Shown in pieces: positions 1 through 12,506 of a stretch of DNA of 64,000 nucleotides. The DNA comes from Anas platyrhynchos. Taxonomy: Eukaryota > Chordata > Aves > Anseriformes > Anatidae. Numbering within the stretch: the first letter of the stretch is position 1; every line of letters starts with the position of its first letter. Position numbers and translations under genes: made by a program. The notes under the pieces were generated by a model. That model worked only from the letters and a program-made list of their open reading frames with translations. It was not told the origin of the DNA and did no database searches. The stretch covers positions 999,501 through 1,063,500 of the forward strand of contig NC_092602.1 of the NCBI RefSeq assembly GCF_047663525.1. Reading direction: 5' to 3'.

Positions 1-36
1 GTGCCTTGTTTTACCTTCTTCTTTATTTTCTTCCAG

Positions 37-2053
37 GATAGAAAGATCCACGGACCAGGTCATCAAGCCGGTGAACATGGAGGCGTTATCGAAATGGATC
101 GGGCACATCCCGGGGGACGTGCTGCAGGACATGGCCCACATAGCTCCCATGCTCGCCAGGCTGGGCTACGACCCGTACGCCAACCCGCCCCACTACGGCC
201 ACCCGGACCCGCTGGTGGTCAACAACACGCACAGAGTGAGTGTCACCGCCGGGAGCACGGCCGGGCGCTGGCGGGGAGGGCTCGTGGCGGTGGACCGCAG
301 GGCTCTGCACCCACACAGCCTCCTGAAGAGAGTCAAAAAAAAAAAAGAGTGGAGACACAAAGCTCTGCTCCGTGTGGTCGCAGTGCAGTCACGCCGAGGA
401 GGTTCACAGTTACACGCGGTGCACGGAGCCTGGCGTGGCTCGGGCCGACTGCGCTCCCTGTGATTTTGTGGTGGGGTTCGTTCCTCTGTTGTGGCAGATA
501 CTGACCTGTCCCTCCCTGCTCCAGCCCCGGTCCTGACCCCAGCCATGGGGTTAGTGGTGTATGGCGATGTTACCGAGATGGGGGGGTGGCACTAGGCACT
601 CTGGTCTGGCCCCTCGAGAAGGCTCGGGCTGTGCTGTGTCTGCGGGGAGCTCGCCAGCCAGTCCCACGAGGAAAGTGACGGGAGGCTCACAGTGTCTTTG
701 GGCAAAACCAGAAGAATTTTTTTTAGAATATTGACTCGTGTCTGGATCAGAACGGGGACGAAGGAGCTGCCGAGCCGCAGACAGCAGTTACTGGAGAGGG
801 AATTTCTCAGGCTGTGGGGTGACCGGTCCTACCTGGACACCCAGACGTGCCCGGCCACACAGCAGCTTGCAGGGTGGACTTGATGCTCGTACAGTCGCTG
901 TCCAAGAAGTGGTCAGTATTTTTTTCTTTCCCATAGGTTTTAAAAGGGGAATATAAAACGCCAGCCAACTTGAAAGGTCACCTGCAGGTACGTCCCGTGT
1001 CACAGCCGAGCACTTCGCCCTGGGTGCCTGGTCCCTTGCTCCCTCTGATGGGCGTTCACAGGCTGGGCAGCCCAGCTGGGGTATCGCTCCTGGTGCTGCT
1101 CTGTTGTTCCTGTCCTTCCTGCTCCATCCTCCCAGCTTTATTTTGACATCCTGCCTCAGTCACAAATCCTGACTTTGTTCTGTGCTGCTCAGAACCTGCT
1201 TTCACCCGTCAGTGCTTTCTGTTCTGCTCTTGTGTGTGGGTTATTGTTGTACTGCTCTGTGCTCACTCCTCAAACTCGAGTTCTTCATTCTCTTTGAGAC
1301 ACTTCCACCTTGCTTCTGTCCTGAAACTCATTTTTTTTCATTGTCCTGGGTCTTGCCGTGTTTAGGGAAGGATTGCTTATCTGATTTCAGGATAGAGGTG
1401 GGTCTTCTGGTTCCTGTACCTGTGTGATTGTATTTTGGTGTCAAACATACGCTGCATGGCTCCCTCCCTGTACAGCGGTGTCTGAGGGCAGTTGATGACC
1501 GTCTTTTACAATGCAGAGCTGTGCAACAGCCAGCACACACAGACTTAAAAATAAAAGACCTGACTCTTGACTCTGCAGAAGGCACTGCCTGCCTGCACGG
1601 GAGGTGCGGTGTGTTGGTGTGGAGTCACACAGATGTTTTGACCAAAGGTGCCAGTTGGACCTGTTCAGCGTGGGGACCCCTTACGCAATCAGACTGATCT
1701 GCATTGCCGCTGTGTGTGCAAACAACACAGCCAAACCCCAAAGTGAGGAAACGGGGCTGCTGGGGGAGCAAGCACGCGCGTGTATTCACTGCAGGAGGTG
1801 TCACTTGCAGTTCCTGAGCAGCCACCCTGTGTGGTTCGCAGTGCACGTACAGGAGGGAAGCGAGAAGCTGCAGCCCCTGGCCCAGTCTCGTGGCTCCTGG
1901 TTCTGCGCCGTGGCACCGTCTTGTCCTGGCCGCTTCCCTTTCCCGATACAGGGAGCGCATTGGGGATGCTTGGAAGTGCAGGTGGTGACTTAAAACTGAT
2001 CTTCTGTTTCTTGGTTGTTCTAGGTGATGCAGAACACGTCATCTTCTCACTAA
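37..2053 (+). CDS. TPST2: Tyrosylprotein sulfotransferase 2, C-terminal exons (5' partial)
   Basis: TPST2 is a Golgi type II membrane enzyme that transfers sulfate from PAPS to tyrosines of secreted and membrane proteins. Three coding exons are visible: 37-235, 937-987 and 2024-2053 (stop TAA at 2051-2053). The first opens after a pyrimidine-rich acceptor ending at 36 and encodes [11 protein letters not shown]...GHIPGDV followed by DPYANPP, a known TPST2 C-terminal stretch. The second encodes [17 protein letters not shown] and the third VMQNTSSSH. Phases fit (1+198, 51, 30 nt), giving 92 residues. The signal anchor and catalytic exons lie left of the window. The C-terminus differs from the human ending as I recall it, which I remember as slightly longer. 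A GT donor at 2073 suggests that the 3' UTR is spliced to an exon starting at 2925. Confidence 0.93.
236..2023 (+). other. TPST2 introns (236-936 and 988-2023)
   Basis: Both introns have GT...AG ends (GTGAGT and GTACGT donors). I saw no RNA gene or transposon in them. They contain only short homopolymers, such as the A run near 336. Confidence 0.7.
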
Positions 2054-2057
2054 TAAA
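2052..2057 (+). terminator. AATAAA overlapping the TPST2 stop codon
   Basis: The canonical hexamer begins at the second base of the TAA stop. If used, it would give a 3' UTR of only a few tens of bases, competing with the splice donor at 2073. Confidence 0.3.
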
Positions 2058-2339
2058 ATTAATGATTTCCAGGTAAGACCTTGTAGTTTAATGCGGGACC
2101 ATGCAAACTGCCCGCATTGCTCCAGGGCTGGCATTTTGCTGGTTTAATTTCTTGAGCCCATGGATCAGCCAGGCTGCTCCAGGCACGCTCGCCATGCCCA
2201 GGATCTCTTTCACAGTCGCTTTAAGTTTTCAGGGCAATACTGTTACGTGAGGTGATTTGTCAGGACTTTATATTTTTCCCCTGAGCTCTGAAAGAGGCTC
2301 ACCAGCAGAACTGAAATCATCCACCTGGGAGCGTTATTA

Positions 2340-2480
2340 CTGAGCACCCTGTGGGGAACACGGAGCGGGGCTGTGGGAAGGGGGGGCTGTGGAGGGAAGG
2401 GGTGGGAGTGGGGTGCCGTGAGGGGCCGTGGGGAGCCGTGGGGGGCTGCACGGGGCTGTGGGGGGCTATGAGGAGCTGTA
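2340..2480 (+). repeat. G-rich low-complexity tract, possible G-quadruplex
   Basis: There are many runs of three to seven G separated by short spacers, in imperfect units of the form GGGGCTGTGGGG or GCCGTGGGGA, on the TPST2 sense strand. It lies in the inferred last TPST2 intron. Confidence 0.6.
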
Positions 2481-2924
2481 GGGGTGCTGAGTCATGGGGA
2501 GGAAGGTGAAGGCCGTCCCGGCTGCTGTCAGCTCGGCAGCCCCGGGCTGCTCCCCCTGACTTCAATAGTGGCTGTCAGTGGTCGGATGCCTTTGTCTCTT
2601 TTCAGGCAGCCTCTGTGCTAAGACACAAACAGCACTTTTTTTTGCCTAAATTTACTCTTAGAACTTTGCAAATATACACTTAGAACTCTCCATTTCAAAG
2701 CAGTCTCTGGCCAAAAAAATACAAAATAAACTCAGGAGCCCGGGGTGGGAGCAGCCGCGTGCCCTGAGCGGGAGCTCGGTGCTCCTGAGGGGCTGCTGTG
2801 TGGGGACAGCTCGAGGGGGTTCCGGTGCTGTGAGGGCCGTGCTGGGGGCACCCCGGGGCCGCTCCCCAACACCGGGGGGTGCCCCAGGGCCGCCCCCCGA
2901 CCCCGCTGCCCTTCTCTCTTGCAG

Positions 2925-3140
2925 GTTGCTGCGGACAGCGCCGGGAGGCGGGCAGGAGGCTGGCAGGAGGCCGGCCGGGTGCTGGCGGCGCTGCCCCGGC
3001 CCCGGGACCCCCCTGGGACCCCCCGGGACCCCCGGTGCCGGTGCCGGGCCCATTCGGGGCAGGCCGTAAGGGCGGCTGCCGCGCCCCCGCCGTGTACAGA
3101 CTGTATTTAAGAGTCAATTAATATATGCTGTGTTACTACA
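2925..3140 (+). other. TPST2: Probable non-coding last exon (3' UTR) of TPST2
   Basis: A strong acceptor (pyrimidine tract then GCAG at 2921-2924) is followed by about 215 bases ending in an AT-rich stretch with AATATA (3119-3124), a known variant poly(A) hexamer, and then a GT-rich stretch. The preceding exon carries the stop and ends at a consensus donor (AG|GTAAGA at 2072/2073). The stop lies only 19 nt before that junction, so nonsense-mediated decay is not expected. This is inferred from splice signals only. Confidence 0.5.
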
Positions 3141-3239
3141 CGCGGCCCTGTGCGGGCTGTGCTTGTGTTCGTTAATCACTAATTGAGGCACGCGTTAATA
3201 AGGGGCGACCCCGCCCCGGGAGGACCCGCGGCTGGCCCC

Positions 3240-3426
3240 GCCCGCAGGGGGCGCGAGTGCGGCCGCTCCTTCCGGGCGGCGTCTCTATGGTGGGGGGCGG
3301 TACCGGAAGAGGACGACGCGGCTTCCGGCTTCCGGTTACCGGCGGCTGAGGCGGCAGCGGCGGGGGCGGCACCGGGAGCGGGCGGGGGGCGGCGGGGCTG
3401 GGCCTTGGGGGGGGGGTCGCGGCGCC
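3240..3426 (+). promoter_or_regulatory. CpG-island promoter and 5' UTR of TFIP11 with four ETS cores
   Basis: This GC-rich segment just before the TFIP11 start holds four ETS/GABPA-type cores in 67 bases: CTTCCGG at 3269-3275, CCGGAAG at 3303-3309, CTTCCGG at 3322-3328 and again at 3329-3335. Such clusters are typical of TATA-less housekeeping promoters. The start site is probably close to 3330-3360, about 200 bp after the end of TPST2. Confidence 0.7.
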
Positions 3427-6400
3427 ATGTCCATGTCGCACCTGTACGGCGCGGAGGATGGGGTGGAGCTGGAGCGCTTCGAGGTGTCGGAGTGGGACCT
3501 GCACAACGAGTTCAACCCGCACCGCGCGCGGCACCGGCCCAGCAAGGAGGAGGCCACGTACGGCGTGTGGGCAGAGCGCGACTCGGACGAGGAGAGGCCC
3601 AGCTTCGGCGGGAAGCGGTACGGGGGGGGGGGGGCGGGGTGAGGGGGGGGTCCCGGCCATGGGGGCCGGCCCCGGGGCTCCCCGGGCCCGGTGCCGTTCG
3701 CTGAGCGCCCCCCGCGCGGTCCCGGTGCAGCTCCAGGGATTACTCGGCCCCCGTGAACTTCATCAGCGCCGGGCTGAAGAAGGCGGCGGCGGAGGATGGG
3801 TCTGAGGAGGACTCTGAGGAGGACGAGAGGCCGGCCAAGCAGGAGGAGGTGCCCAAGGAGTTCGTGTCGAAGAAGCTCAAGACGGTGCGTGGCCCGCGGT
3901 GCTCGCAGCTCTGCGTGGTGTGGTTGGGGAGCTGAAGGGCTCATGGAACAATGAGGGGGCACTAGGGAAAGAGAAATAACTAAAACCAGGGAACCACAAC
4001 ATTAGGTCTTTCATTAAGGGAGAGGTTTTCTCTCTGCTCACAGTTATTCTGATGTAATGCTGTGTGCCCTTGGGAAAATCACTCCCTTGTGGGCTCTTTG
4101 TCTTCCTAAATAATTCTTTGGTTAGCTGAGGTTAAACTAAAGGAACATGCGTTTCCATATGATGCATATTTCCTTTCTTTGGACAACCAAAATTCCTAAT
4201 TTTCTTAATCTCACTGAACAATATGACTGATCTGAGCGTCTGACAGATTAAAACAATAAAGTACTCATCTTCAACTCTCAAATTCAGTAAGGCTCAGGAA
4301 ACAGCGCCAACTAACAGTGACAGAGCCTGGTAACTAGCAGCTCGAGTGGGTTCCTGCATGGCAGGCAGCTTCCGTGGGCACAGATGTGGCTCCCTGATGC
4401 AGTGAGCAGGGGAAGCAGCAGCGCGCTGTGCTGGCACATAAATCGCTGCTGGGGAGTTCTGTCTCTCCAAGAGAGACATTGCAGCTCCTCAAACATCTTC
4501 TGTGTTCTGTTTGTGTGTTTTAATAGGGCGGTAATTTCAAGCCTAGTCAGAAAGGCTTCGTAGGGGGCACAAAACCTTTCATGGACTTTGGCAGCTGGGA
4601 GAGACACACCAAGGGCATCGGGCAGAAGCTCCTCCAGAAGATGGGCTACGTTCCGGGAAAAGGTCTCGGGAAGAATGCGCAAGGTACTGCCATTGTCTGG
4701 TTGTTTCTTGTTGAGTTGTGGTTTGGAGAAGGGACTGAGTTCTATAAAGAGCTCTCATCTTCAGGTGGCTTACAAATGAGCTCTTGTTTCTCTTGCAAGA
4801 GGTTTGGGTCAGCATTGCAAGGTTCAGTTGTACGTAACTTATCAAAGGCTAGTTTTGTGTTCTTGCTCTTCTGCAAGCGAGAGCAGGAAGAAAGAAGGGA
4901 GACAAAATGCCAAGGGTTGGCAGCTCACAGAACAGGGGGTGTTATTTTATGTAATAGAATAAAAAAGCAATAAAATGCAGATGTGAGTAACGCTGTGTGT
5001 GCGCACCTCTGCAAATCAGTGGTTTTGTAGTCGCTTAGAAATAAGTGAAGTGGAGAAGGATGCCACAGTAGTGGAGGGGGAGTGCGAGGCTGGGTGTTTG
5101 TGCTGATGGGATAATTAAGGTACGGTAAGAAAAGTATTCTCCCTGTTAAGCTGTTCTTCCCCCTGATCTAACTCCTGTCTTGTTAGGTATCATCAATCCG
5201 ATTGAGGCCAAGCAGAGAAAGGGCAAAGGAGCTGTGGGAGCGTATGGCTCTGAACGAACCAGCCAGTCTTTGCAAGACTTCCCTGTTGTTGACTCAGAAG
5301 AAGAAGCCGAAGAGGTATTTATGATTCCTGGTACACCTGCTTTCCCTCTTGTGCTGTTTGTACAAAATTCAGTTCTAGTATCAGCTTCTGTGTTAAAAGA
5401 AAACTGTCTGAAGTCATTTTAGATAAGAAGTTAGAGATGTATCTAAGTGAAATTTATGTCGTATCTGTTCCTGTCCTTGCAATGTTCTTTTTGTTGGTTC
5501 TGGCCCACTTTATTCTGGTAGTATTCCTAGAACCCCATCCTCAAACAGTCCCCTCCCAAATAAATAGTTGGCTTTAGCTTAGAGGAAAAAAAAAAGGTAA
5601 GAAACAGTCTGCTAGCATTTAGAGTAAGGTGGTTGGCTGAGCCAGCTGGCTGCTGTGCTTTACCTCTTGTTATTCTTCCGTAAAGCATTATTCATTGATC
5701 TAGTGTTTTTTTTTTTCATAGAGAATAAACAATTTTGGGGTGAGACAGAGCATCAACAGCAACTTCCTTTTGTTTTTGTTTAGGAATTTCAAAAAGAGCT
5801 CAGCCAGTGGCGGAAGGATCCCAATGGAGGCAAGAAGAAGCCCAAATACAGCTATAAGACAGTAGAAGAACTGAAAGCTAAGGGCAGGATCAACAAACAG
5901 CTTTCAGCCCCTCAGAAGGAGCTGTCTCAGGTCAAGGTAAGGCTGATACCCAAGTGATGGTATCTCTGGAAGCCAGTTTGTCCATGAAATGTTATGAGGG
6001 GTTTTTTTAGCCATCAGTAACCTCAATAGAAGGCAGTTGTAAAAACTGACTGTATACAGCCTCATGCAAATCAAGGCCTCAGACTCATTATCAACTCCTT
6101 TAATAGACCACAGCATCACCTGGGACATTGGGGTTGTTTCCTTTAGGAAGTTGTCTCACATTTGTCATAGCTCACATAGCTTAATTAAGATACTCACCTA
6201 AAATTAACGTGTCTTTAAAAAAAAAAAAGTATTAAATTACCGAAGACTTCTGTACAACAACAAACAAAATACTGCTTGCATCAACGCAGTTTGCAGATTA
6301 ACTCAGCGAGGTGGTAAAATTGAGTTCAGAGGCAGAGTCCTCCAGCTCTGACTGCAGAGTGTTTTATTCATTGTAAATCTTCAGGCCAGCAGTGGGCCTT

Positions 6401-9400
6401 TTTAGAGGTAGCCTCCAGTTGCCTGTCAGAATACCAGATCTTGTTACTAGCCTGCAGGAGTAATGAAGGGAGTTAAAAGTCTCCAGTTTGGTAAGGAATT
6501 TCCTCCCAATTTAATATGAAATACGTTTTTTAAGACATGTTTCTTGTTTGTTGGAAGGTCATAGATATGACGGGCCGGGAGCAGAAGGTTTATTACAGCT
6601 ACAGTCAGATCAGCCACAAGCACAACATCCCTGACGACAGCCCTCAGCAGCCGCTGGGCAAAGACGCCAAGCCCCAGGGATTTGCCTTGCCTGAGCTGGA
6701 GCACAACCTGCAGCTCCTCATCGACATCACGGAGCAGGAGATCATCCAGAGCGACCGGCAGCTGCAGTATGAGAGGGACATGGTCGTCAACCTGACCCAC
6801 GAGATTCAGAAGATGTCTGAAGTCCTCTCGCACGAGGAGACCGCGATCAGCAATCTCAGCAAGGTCCTGGACATGGTGGAAGAGTGCGAGAGGCGGATGC
6901 AGCCCAACTGTGAGAATCCCTTGACCCTGGATGAGTGCGCAAAGATTTTTGAGACGCTTCAAGACAAGTACTACGAAGAATACAGAATGTCCGATAGGGT
7001 GGACTTGGCGGTGGCAATAGTTTATCCTCTCATGAAAGATTACTTCAAGAACTGGGATCCCCTCAAGGTGTGTGTTAGTTTGATTTACCTGCAGTTTTTA
7101 TTTGATGGCTTAAGCTTTTTTATTTTAACTTTCCCCTCCTTGCCCAGAATTCCTGTCCACTTTGGAGAGGAAATAAAATTAAAAAAGAGACAGACACTTC
7201 CTCTCACCTGACAGGAGAAAAGGAGGCTCCAGAGAACACTCCCAGTGTTCATGTCAGAGTGAGATCAGCATGCAGAAAGATGGATCCACCCTGCACACAT
7301 ACCCAGACACTTCCTAGGGCCCAAGGCCAGTGTTGTATAGAATGGCCAACAGCTTAGGGGCTTGTAGGATTAAAGTCAAGTCTTTTTATGGATGTTAGGA
7401 AGAAAAGGCAGATAAAACCTAAATCTCTAGTCCTTATTTTTTGAAAAGCAGAGGGGTCTGTTTTTCAAGCAGTCAGGTATGCAGTGTTTGTTCCTAATGC
7501 CATTTAGGCTGTGCTCCATTAAGAGTCTGGATTCTCTGTGCACCCCTGAAAAAGTTCTGACAATCCTTCCTCCTCCTGGAGGTATGATAAATCCATAAAG
7601 GGGGGGTTTCCTCTTGTGGGACCTTAATAACTGCTGCAGGCTCCTAGCTTGTTGTCTGAGTCAGTGAGAAGCTGGCTGGCGGAGCACGCTGCCGGCCTGT
7701 TCTTTGTAGATACCAGCTGAAACGAGGGAAAAAGGATAACGACCACTTACACCTTATCGTTTCCAGGACTGTACGTATGGCACGGAGATCATAGCCAAGT
7801 GGAAGAGCCTTTTGGAAAACGACCAGCTGTTATCGCACGGTGGGCAGGACCTCTCAACAGATGCTTTTCACAGGTAAATAAGAAATTAATTGCACTTTGA
7901 GTATCTTCAAATGCTGCTTCCTCAGTGATGGAAGAGGGAGAAGCGTGCTTTCCAGATGATTCTCTTGAGATGTCTGTTAAAATCCAGCTGTTTACTATAT
8001 AAAAGGAAGTAGCTTTTAAATAAGTTATCCGTTTGGTTTATCTAGGCTTGGGGCTACAGCTTTGAACTTAACTTTGATTTTTTTCCAGACTGATGTGGGA
8101 AATCTGGATGCCATATGTCAGGAACATAGTGGCTCAGTGGCAGCCGAGGAACTGCGGGTCGATGGTGGATTTCTTGGACAGCTGGGTGCACGTTGTTCCC
8201 GTGTGGATCCTGGATAACATTCTGGATCAGCTCATCTTCCCCAAGCTACAGAAAGAGGTAAGATGGGAGAGCTGCGCTGGAACGCAGCCTTGCTCTGAGG
8301 CAGTGTTTCAATTTCAGCCAACTACAACCTCCAAAACACCGGCCTGTTGCCTCGTCAGTGTATTTAGGTACTGGGGGGTTACAGTATGGCTCTTCCTGTA
8401 TCTGGCAAGACTTGCTGCCAACGGATGGACTTAGGAATTCTCTTCTGTGTTTTGCCTTCAGGTTGAAAACTGGAATCCTTTGACAGACACAGTCCCAATC
8501 CATTCGTGGATCCACCCCTGGCTTCCCCTGATGCAGGCACGATTGGAGCCGCTGTACTCTCCCATCCGAAACAAGCTGGCGAACGCGCTGCAGAAATGGC
8601 ATCCCAGCGACTCCTCAGCCAAGCTCATCCTGCAGCCCTGGAAGGACGTGTTCACACCTGGGTCCTGGGAGGCCTTCATGGTCAAAAACATCGTGCCTAA
8701 GCTAGGTGAGACAGGCCAAACAGTGCCAAATTCCTGAATCTGCTGGTTGCTGCCTTCCCCCTTAACCCCTGAAAAACCACATGGGCACGATTGTCAGTGT
8801 CACTTCAAAAATTATTAGTGAGTTTAGACAAAGTTTGCATCTTCTTTTGTGTTACCACTACCATGCTTTTTTTTTTTTTTTAAGGCAGACATTGTAGATA
8901 TCATGGGGAAGTCCTGTGATTATTCTCAGTGTTCTGTCTTTATTTTTCTAAGTCATCTGGTTCCTCAGCTGACAGTAATATCTGATGGCTGCCGGATAGC
9001 AATGGAGGGACATGTTATAGTGTGGTGCTCCTGTATTCTTAGGCCTGTGTTAATGCTTTCACCATGAGATTTCGCAATTCCTGTCAGCCATGCAACTTGA
9101 CTAAAAAGCTCTGTGGTCAAAAAAAACAAACAAACAAAAAAAAACAGTTGAATGTTTTAATAAGTTTCTCAGCTCTGGCAGCAAATTGTAATCGTGGGAA
9201 ATGGAAGTGCACTGTTCCAGTGTCAGGGATCAGGCAAACAGTTTAAAGATCCCGAAAGTCTCATGGGGTAGTGTGCAGTACCGTGGCTCCTCAAATCGTG
9301 CATGTATCGTTGTGAAATAGCCCAGGGCACTTGTAAGTTGCCTTCTGCTGTAACTCTTCTTCCTGTTTCCTAGGGATGTGTTTGAACGAACTCATAATAA

Positions 9401-11398
9401 ACCCGCACCAGCAGCACATGGATGCCTTCTACTGGGTGATTGACTGGGAGGGGATGATTTCTGTCTCCAGTCTTGTTGGGCTGCTGGAGAAACACTTCTT
9501 CCCCAAGTGGCTGCAGGTGAGGAGCTTACCAAGGCTGAGTCAGGCATGGTTCAAAGTGAAGTATTTTGGTGACTTCGATCTAGTAATTGCTGCCCCAGTG
9601 CCAAAATGGTTCAACTGCTACATCGAGCTGTTTCCATCATAGCTCCGTACCCAGGAGACCAGACTTTTTTCTCAGACTGTCATTGTCTTTCTTTTACTGA
9701 AAGCTCAGTAATGAAGTAATGCATTATATGGACGTTCTTTCATAATTGTGTCCAATTGAGTCTGACTGGTCCTGTTGTTTTGCAGGTGCTGTGCTCTTGG
9801 CTCAGCAACAGCCCCAATTATGAAGAGATCACGAAGTGGTACTTGGGCTGGAAGTCCATGTTCTCAGACCAAGTGTTGGCACATCCGTCGATCAAAGACA
9901 AATTTAATGAAGCTCTCGATATCATGAACCGGGCTGTCTCTTCCAGCGTTGGTAGGTGGCTTCCTGTGGTGGCAGCACAGCAGCGCTTGGTTCTTGTCAG
10001 GCTGTGTTTAGGAATGGCCCTGCTAATCAGCACTGCAGCTGCTCCAGTGAGCATTAAGAACCAGAAGGATTTTTACTTCACTCTGCCCATAGTAATTATC
10101 TGTGCTTCACTGAAGCACAAACTGTTTTTTATCTCTGGTGCCTGTGCCATTAGGGTACTGATTCTCTTTTCAGCATCGCCTGGATACAGGGTATTTTATG
10201 TCAGGAGAGAGCAGCAGAGACCATCATTTCAAATTGTTGGCTTCTGAAGCTATAATTTAGTGTGGGTTTATTTTTTCCTTCTCCTTAGCATTAGAGCAGT
10301 GCCCTTCCTTCCACATGACCCTCCCTCTGATACAAAAGAATTGTTAGGAATTTGCTGGAAATTAAACTGTGTAAAAAGGGAAAGAAATGCCCACGGGAGC
10401 AGTGCCTGAAATTTGTCCTGTCCTCAGACTGCTAACTGTTTATCTGTGATCCTCCCAGCCACTTGCTTTATAGTGTGATGGAGAATTTGCATCAGAAACA
10501 CGGATAATTCCTTAAGCTCTATTTTAAGTGTTCGTTTCTGTGGTAAAACAGGCAGGCATTGCACTCAGAGGAATTCATCTATTGAGAAATTCCTGGCATG
10601 GTACGCGTGCAGCTACATAGGGAACTGGGGCTGACAGGGAAAGTCCTGTGGTGCAACGCTGCTGCTTGCAGCGTGGTGCCTGCCGTCCTTAGCCACATTT
10701 TGCAGTAGGCACTGTTTTTAACTCAGAGGGGGCAGGTGGGGACCACAGGCTGGGTTTGGGCCTTGAGGAGTACATTTTGTTGTTGCTGTTTGTTTTCCCT
10801 TGTTCAGCAGGAGTGCAGCATCCTTGTGCACGCTCAGATTCAGTTGGGGATTTTCAAACCCCGTCTCTTTTGTTGCAGTTCTCTGATTCATCTTTCTAGT
10901 CTGTTGTATTAACACTAAAACTGAAGCAACAAAAGCTGTAAGGGATGATTCAGAGCATTATGGCTCAACTTAAACACTGTTTACTGTGTCCTGGACCGAC
11001 TTTGCCCAGGGACCTTGTTCTCACGTTCTGTCTGCCCACCAGGTGGCTACATGCAGCCGGGTGCTCGGGAGAATATCGCGTACCTCACGCACACGGAGCG
11101 GAGGAAAGACTTCCAGTACGAGGCCATGCAGGAGCGGCGAGAGGCTGAGAACATGGCCCAGCGAGGCATCGGCATGGCTGCCAGCTCCGTGCCCATGAAC
11201 TTCAAGGACCTGATTCAGACAAAGGCAGAGGAGCACAACATCGTGTTCATGCCGGTGATCGGCAAGCGGCACGAGGGGAAGCAGCTGTACACGTTTGGGC
11301 GGATTGTGATTTACATCGACAGGGGCGTTGTGTTTGTGCAAGGAGAGAAGACTTGGGTGCCAACCTCCCTCCAGAGTCTCATCGATATGGCGAAGTGA
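3427..11398 (+). CDS. TFIP11: Tuftelin-interacting protein 11 (spliceosome disassembly factor)
   Basis: TFIP11 is a nuclear G-patch protein (yeast Ntr1/Spp382 homologue) that recruits the helicase DHX15 to release the lariat intron from spent spliceosomes. Twelve coding exons are joined: 3427-3617, 3731-3884, 4527-4683, 5187-5314, 5784-5936, 6558-7067, 7767-7873, 8089-8257, 8462-8705, 9374-9516, 9786-9951 and 11043-11398. Together they make 2478 nt and 825 aa (human about 837). An acidic N-terminal domain ([10 protein letters not shown]..., about 1-115) is followed by a G-patch at about 144-190 ([20 protein letters not shown]), a coiled-coil region in exon 6, and a long GCFC-type C-terminal region ending SLIDMAK. 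The start is the only sensible ATG (CGCCATGT). All introns are GT-AG; the first is only 113 bp. Downstream SRRD is convergent. Confidence 0.97.
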
Positions 11399-11457
11399 GG
11401 CTCCTGCTTTGAACTGTGAAGATGATCTTAATGATATTTTTAGGGTAACTGTTGTAA

Positions 11458-11463
11458 AATAAA
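11458..11463 (+). terminator. TFIP11 poly(A) signal AATAAA
   Basis: A canonical hexamer lies 60 bases after the TFIP11 stop, followed by a T/G-rich stretch. It implies a very short 3' UTR of about 80 nt. Confidence 0.8.
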
Positions 11464-11484
11464 GAAGTTACAGGTTTGTAAATA

Positions 11485-12330
11485 ACGAAGCTTCAGCTGT
11501 ACACCACGATTGGTTTCTTTGCTGCTCCGACAGTGTCAAGAGGTGAGATTATTCATGGAAGGTGGTGCTGAGGAGGAGCCAGCAGTTCCGCTGTTGTGTA
11601 ATTGCCTCTTGTGACACCACTTCAGTAATGGTTTGAAACCACTAGACCAGTGGGGGTTTGAAGGGACCCGTGGTGGTCATTCTCTGCTCAAAGCAGGGCC
11701 ATCACCAACAGCAGGTCACCCTGAAAGGCTCCCCTGATGAAGGTTTCACAGCTCTCAGCTGCTGCGCTGCCCTGGCAGTGATAATTACGGTCCTGATGCT
11801 GTCCCTCACACCGGGCCCTTCTCTGCCAGCTGCAGCCAGGAGCTGGGCTGCCCCTCCAGGTGTGCGGTGGGCTTGTTCAGCCTAGTCCCTGCCTCAGCCC
11901 TTGGGCCCTCATCAGCTCCCAGTGCCCATCTCAAAGCAGAGCTGGAAGGGAGATTGCTGTTCTAGTACGTTCAGATGAGCTGTAGGAGCTCAGTAATTCT
12001 GGGCACTTCTTTCCCCAGAGGGAAATGCTGTGGCTCTTCAAAGAAGAATGTCTGGAGAGCTGGTTGTAGCAGCACTGAACAGCTCGAGTCCCCTGCCTGA
12101 GAAAGAGCTTTTATAAGTCTGTGTTAGAACCATCTGCTGTCACTTTCAGCTGCACATCCCTCAAATTAGTTGCCTTTCTGTATATGTCAAAACGTGCATG
12201 GTGCAGGCGAAGGCTTTGAATCCCTTGTGACAGGGGAGATCAGAAGCGCAATCACCGTGCTCTGCGCCTGGTTTAAAAGGCAGTTCTCTGCAGTTACCCG
12301 AGTTTGCTCTAGTTGAGCATGAGTCAAAGC
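11485..12330. other. Intergenic spacer between convergent TFIP11 and SRRD
   Basis: About 850 bases lie between the two poly(A) sites. I saw no exon, RNA gene or transposon here. Confidence 0.6.
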
Positions 12331-12350
12331 ACAGCTTATTAAAAAACACT

Positions 12351-12356
12351 TTTATT
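12351..12356 (-). terminator. SRRD poly(A) signal (AATAAA on minus strand)
   Basis: TTTATT on the plus strand reads AATAAA in SRRD sense, about 150 bases after the SRRD stop. Confidence 0.75.
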
Positions 12357-12506
12357 AAAAAAAACACTGAGCTCCACAACTGTCCCACTGGGCTCAGCAT
12401 CCAGGCACTGTGCTGCTGCAGGTGGGGGTGACGCTGTCTGTGCTTGGGCTTCTCTCGGCCGTGCTGGTGTTACCCTGGGAAGGACCGGGGCTACCCCGGG
12501 GTGCAG

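Noticed and set aside
4684-8461. Possible snoRNAs in TFIP11 introns (TGATG-like words)
   Set aside because: No paired C and D boxes with terminal stem were found.
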